Below, piece after piece: positions 46,073-49,928 of a DNA stretch of 49,928 nt (position 1 is the stretch's first letter; every line of letters starts with the position of its first letter). The notes under the pieces were generated by a model. It did no database searches. It saw only the letters and a list, made by a program, of their open reading frames with translations, and was not told the DNA's origin. Made by a program: the position numbers and the translations under genes. The DNA is from Oscillospiraceae bacterium (GTDB lineage: Bacteria > Bacillota > Clostridia > Oscillospirales > Oscillospiraceae), in contig JAIKVS010000011.1 of NCBI GenBank assembly GCA_024685535.1, positions 1 to 49,928 of the forward strand, given 5' to 3'.

Positions 46073-47940
46073 GAGCTTAACTTCTCCCATTTTTCGTAGA
46101 GGGCATTAAGCTCTGTGCTGAGAGCGCTCCTTGCCTCCTCGATCTCCATCAGCTTCTGGTAGTCAGATGCAAATTCCTCAGCTTCCTTTTCCAGGAGAGC
46201 AAGACGTCCTTCCGCTTTTTCTATTTCACGTTCGGTCTTTTCTATAAGCTTTTCATTACTGCCGCGGCGCGGCTCACGCTTCTGCGGTATTTCCTTTTTC
46301 TGCTGTTTTGCGCTGTTCCTGCTGAATACTTCCTGCCTTTCTCTCCATTCACAGTATTCGGGATATCCTCCGCAAAAATCGAATACCTTGCCATCTCTGA
46401 TATCCCATATCCTTGTAGCGAAACGGTCTATGAAAAACCTGTCGTGTGATACGAATATCAGAGTCTCCGAATAGTCTGAAAGAGCACTTTCTATCCATTC
46501 TCTACTGGATATGTCGAGGTGATTGGTAGGTTCATCCAGCATCAGCAGGTTTATCTCACTTCCCATAAGCATGCAAAGCTTCAGCCTGCTGCGCTCGCCT
46601 CCGGACAGAGCACCTACAGGAATAAACACATCCTCACCTCTGAAACCGAAGGCAGCCAGTCTGTCTCTGGCAGACTGCGGCTCTGCCTTGCACTCATAGA
46701 GCATGGTGTCATAAAGGCTGCGCGACATATCGTCGAACATAACTATCTGAGGCAGATAAGCCTTCCTTACGGAGGGACCGAGCCTGATCCTGCCGCTGTC
46801 CGGGGATTCCTCACTGTTAAGGATCTTCATCAGCGTGGTTTTCCCGCTGCCGTTGTCTCCGATAACAGCTATGCGCTCACCGCCTTTAACGGTAAAGCTC
46901 AGATCACTGAAAAGCACCCTGTCACCGAAAGACTTTGAAATCTTCTCCGCGGAGGCGACCTCATCCGCATTGAATTCTTTCTGTCTGAATCTGACATCTA
47001 TCTTACGGGCTTCTTTTGGCCTTTCGCTCATAGAGAGTTTTTCGATTCGCTTCTCCATGGAAAATGCCCTTTTATGAAGCTTGTCATTTCCTAGAAATGC
47101 CCAGAGATGCATCTGCTCAGCTGCGCGCGTCAGCTGTTCTATTTTGGCCTGATCCTTTTCATACTGCTTCATCTTTTCATCGAAGCGCCTCTGACGTTCT
47201 TCAACGAAAAAACTGTAATTCCCGCTATAGAACTCGGCCTTTCCGTCAACTATTTCTATGCAGCGGTTGATCACTTTGTCCAGAAACCAGCGGTCATGGC
47301 TGACGGTGAGCACTGTGCCTCCGAAATGCAGCAGATAATCTTCAAGCCACTCTGTGGCGTGCATGTCCAAATGGTTGGTGGGCTCGTCCAGAAGAAGTAT
47401 GTCCGTATCCTCCAGGATAAGCCTTGCAAGGTTCACCCTCGTTTTCTCACCGCCCGATAGCGTTTCAAAAAGCTGGGTGCGCATCGTATCCGGAATATCC
47501 AGACCGTTTGCAACGCGGCTGCGTTCGTTATCCATTTCATAACCGCCCAGTCTCCTGAAATCGTCCAGCAGACGGTCATATTCATCTATCAGCCTACGTG
47601 ACTGATTATGCTCCATCTCTGAGCTGAGCTCGTCGATCCTTCCGCTTATGTCGTAAAGCCGTTTCTGCGCAGTCTTCAGCACATCTTCGACTGTGTATCC
47701 TGTAGGGTAGAATGGTATCTGCGATATAAGTCCCATCCTTTTTGAAGGTGCAACAGATACAGTACCCTCATCATAGCCGATCTCGCCTGTGAGAATTCTG
47801 AAAAGTGTCGTCTTTCCGCAGCCGTTCGGTCCCAGTATGCCTATATGCTCACCGGTGTCTACGGAAAAGGAAAGACCGTCAAGTATGTTGTTGCCTATCT
47901 CGAAAGATTTTACGAGAGAGGAAACTGAAATATCTGTCAT
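46069..47940 (-). CDS. ABC-F family ATPase
   Basis: Two ABC domains (GPNGCGKTT, GDNGSGKTT; LSGGEKTRVNLARL, LSGGERSRLKLCML), linker between them, C-terminal coiled coil. Confidence 0.95.
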   Translation of the reverse strand: MTDISVSSLVKSFEIGNNILDGLSFSVDTGEHIGILGPNGCGKTTLFRILTGEIGYDEGTVSVAPSKRMGLISQIPFYPTGYTVEDVLKTAQKRLYDISGRIDELSSEMEHNQSRRLIDEYDRLLDDFRRLGGYEMDNERSRVANGLDIPDTMRTQLFETLSGGEKTRVNLARLILEDTDILLLDEPTNHLDMHATEWLEDYLLHFGGTVLTVSHDRWFLDKVINRCIEIVDGKAEFYSGNYSFFVEERQRRFDEKMKQYEKDQAKIEQLTRAAEQMHLWAFLGNDKLHKRAFSMEKRIEKLSMSERPKEARKIDVRFRQKEFNADEVASAEKISKSFGDRVLFSDLSFTVKGGERIAVIGDNGSGKTTLMKILNSEESPDSGRIRLGPSVRKAYLPQIVMFDDMSRSLYDTMLYECKAEPQSARDRLAAFGFRGEDVFIPVGALSGGERSRLKLCMLMGSEINLLMLDEPTNHLDISSREWIESALSDYSETLIFVSHDRFFIDRFATRIWDIRDGKVFDFCGGYPEYCEWRERQEVFSRNSAKQQKKEIPQKREPRRGSNEKLIEKTEREIEKAEGRLALLEKEAEEFASDYQKLMEIEEARSALSTELNALYEKWEKLSS

Positions 47941-47955
47941 ATTTTCTCCGGAGTG

Positions 47956-49248
47956 TTATTTTCTGGCTGCCGCCTGCATCACGGAATTAGCAACTGCACC
48001 TGCGTCTGCAAGTCCGTAACCGCCCTTTTCTATGAGCACCACAAAAGCATAAGGGTGCTCCTCATCATCAAGGAATCCTGTGAACCAGGAGTTGTTTGTC
48101 CCGTCTCCCACCTCTGCTGTGCCTGATTTCCCGCACATGTGAAGACCGGGAAAACGCTCATCAGTATAGTGGTCCGTTACATTGAAGCGCATCATGTCCT
48201 TCAGAGTATCTGCGGTGGATTGTTTTATGAGCTGGACGGACTTAGGCTCAGTTCCGTCGATTATATACGGCTCAATTAATGTACCGCAGTTTGCTATCGC
48301 ACTGACATATCTTAGCAGGGAAAAGGGGCAGATAAGGTCTGTCCACTGACCGATCCCTGCCCAGGCAAGCTCGGGATCGCCCATGTAACCGGTCTCAAAA
48401 TTACCGGCTGCAGTTGTTATGCCGTTGAGCTCGTGCCGGTCAGTAAATCCGAATTCCTTTACATAGCGCTTCATGTTGTCCTGCCCGACTGTAACTGCGA
48501 TTTGTGCGAAGGCATAGTTGCATGAATTTGAAAGAGCAGTGCGAAAATCCGTGGTCCAGTGAGGATCCACACAGGCGATCTTTACTCCTGCTATTTCACC
48601 CTCTCCTTCACAGAAGAATTTTCTGTCCCAGATATTTCCTACTGTTTCTATTGCAGCGGCTGAAGTGACCAGTTTGAAGACTGAGCCCGGGACAAATGCG
48701 GCACCGAGGCATTTGTTTATATATGTACCGGAGGGAGGATCAGGATCATAGTACAGAGGATCTGTGCTGGGTGCTGAAACCATGCAAAGGACCTCTCCTG
48801 TTTTATAATTGCAGACGAGAACACAGCCTTCCCTGTCCACACCAATTGACTCATAAGCCACACGGTTGAGATATGCATCTAGTGTGAGAGTGAATTCATA
48901 ATCCTGAGAGTGTGTTGTTCCTGTGAATATGCTGTAATCCTTTATATCCTCGGTAAAAGTTGATATGAGTCCCGAACCGGTACGGCCTTCATAGTCTCCA
49001 AGAATATGGAAACAGGCTTTTCTGGTCAGCTCGTCCTCGGCATAGAAAGAGCCGGAGCGGGAGAATTCTGCAAGTAGGACGCCGTTCCTGTCATGGAGAA
49101 CACCGCTTGAGCCGGAATTCAGCCTTGAAAAATAAAGTGCCCAGTCGTTACCTTTTTCAAACAGTCTTACCGTATATACCCCTGTGCCAAAAAGCACGAG
49201 AGCCAGTATGAGCAGCACGGATATTGCACGTGCTGTGAGTTTCTTCAT
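47956..49248 (-). CDS. Class B penicillin-binding protein (PbpA/FtsI-like transpeptidase)
   Basis: SxxK 'VPGSVFK', SxN 'SNSCN', KSGT 'CGKSGTAEV'; N-terminal TM. Confidence 0.94.
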   Translation of the reverse strand: MKKLTARAISVLLILALVLFGTGVYTVRLFEKGNDWALYFSRLNSGSSGVLHDRNGVLLAEFSRSGSFYAEDELTRKACFHILGDYEGRTGSGLISTFTEDIKDYSIFTGTTHSQDYEFTLTLDAYLNRVAYESIGVDREGCVLVCNYKTGEVLCMVSAPSTDPLYYDPDPPSGTYINKCLGAAFVPGSVFKLVTSAAAIETVGNIWDRKFFCEGEGEIAGVKIACVDPHWTTDFRTALSNSCNYAFAQIAVTVGQDNMKRYVKEFGFTDRHELNGITTAAGNFETGYMGDPELAWAGIGQWTDLICPFSLLRYVSAIANCGTLIEPYIIDGTEPKSVQLIKQSTADTLKDMMRFNVTDHYTDERFPGLHMCGKSGTAEVGDGTNNSWFTGFLDDEEHPYAFVVLIEKGGYGLADAGAVANSVMQAAARK

Positions 49249-49928
49249 GCCTTTTTCACCTCCGCTGTATGCGGTGCACGGTCGGCCTTGTCATCCTGGA
49301 GCCGCGGATCTTCAGGGCGTGAATACCTCTCCGCAGGCCTTACTACGAAACTTGCCTCACGGCGGTTATCCGAACCCTTTATATATGCCAGCAGCATCCA
49401 GCAGGAAATAAGTGAAGAGCCGCCTCTGGACATGAACGGGAATGTGACTCCGGTAAATGGAAGCAGATCCATAGATCCGAATACATTCAAGGCTACCTGC
49501 ACCAGCATTATAGTCACAGCAGCGCACGATGCGATTGAATAGAATGCGCTCCTGCAGTGTCTGGCGCTCCTTACGGCGAATACGGCTATTGCACATATGG
49601 CAAGTATAGAGCTCATAGCAATCAGAAGCCCCTGCTCCTCGCTCACTACACCGAACACCATATCGGTGTTTGCTGCCACTATGCTCTGCAGCCAACCATT
49701 GCCGGCGCCTTTGCCGAAGAGCCCTCCTGCCGCAGCGGCGGACATGGTCCTAACCTGCTGGTAGCCTTTATCGAAGACGTCATCCCAGGCATGCCCCCAC
49801 GTTGCAAAACGCGAAGCGACGTAAGGTCTTGCACTTATAGCCATTAGTCCTGCTATCACCGCGGAGGAGATGGCGAGGACAACTGTGGCGATGGAGCCGG
49901 AACGCATGAACGAGATGATAAGGAAGCA
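49245..49928 (-). CDS. FtsW/RodA/SpoVE-family SEDS protein (5' truncated by window edge)
   Basis: 'GGLFGKGAGNGWLQSIVAANTDMVFGVVSEEQGLL', 'LLPFTGVTFPFMSRGGSSLISCWMLLAYI'; frame stays open to the window end. Confidence 0.92.
   Translation of the reverse strand, partial: CFLIISFMRSGSIATVVLAISSAVIAGLMAISARPYVASRFATWGHAWDDVFDKGYQQVRTMSAAAAGGLFGKGAGNGWLQSIVAANTDMVFGVVSEEQGLLIAMSSILAICAIAVFAVRSARHCRSAFYSIASCAAVTIMLVQVALNVFGSMDLLPFTGVTFPFMSRGGSSLISCWMLLAYIKGSDNRREASFVVRPAERYSRPEDPRLQDDKADRAPHTAEVKKA

Overview
Window from what looks like a Firmicutes/Clostridia-type chromosome (CIRCE-groESL, T-box-pheST, IreB and GerMN features; taxonomy is inference). It is densely coded with about 49 supportable CDS. 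No rRNA, tRNA, CRISPR array, phage or transposase was recognised. Main blocks, in order: a complete oligopeptide ABC importer (SBP-permeases-ATPases); ybaK-like and SLOG/DUF1273 genes; a promoter-to-terminator three-gene unit encoding a Pta-like acyltransferase, a thiolase, and a DUF35 Zn-ribbon/OB protein fused to two tandem ACP-like domains; an LRR protein and a tail-anchored small protein; an EFR1-type flavodoxin/ferredoxin; HtrA protease; PAP2; thrC-thrH; a GerMN lipoprotein; PspC; a GntR-ABC operon with a strong palindromic operator; a two-component system in an operon with PlsC-like, PAP2 and acyl-ACP thioesterase genes; a degenerate guanylate-kinase-like protein; tandem DUF362 paralogs; CIRCE-groES-groEL; a DAG kinase-like gene; an rRNA methyltransferase-like gene; cstA; alr; T-box-pheS-pheT; ireB; ogg; an IMPDH; a DUF218 gene; an ABC-F gene; a class B PBP; and a partial FtsW/RodA. 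The best candidate for an undescribed system is the 7.2-10.7 kb Pta/thiolase/DUF35-ACP-ACP unit. The lipid-remodelling two-component operon is second.
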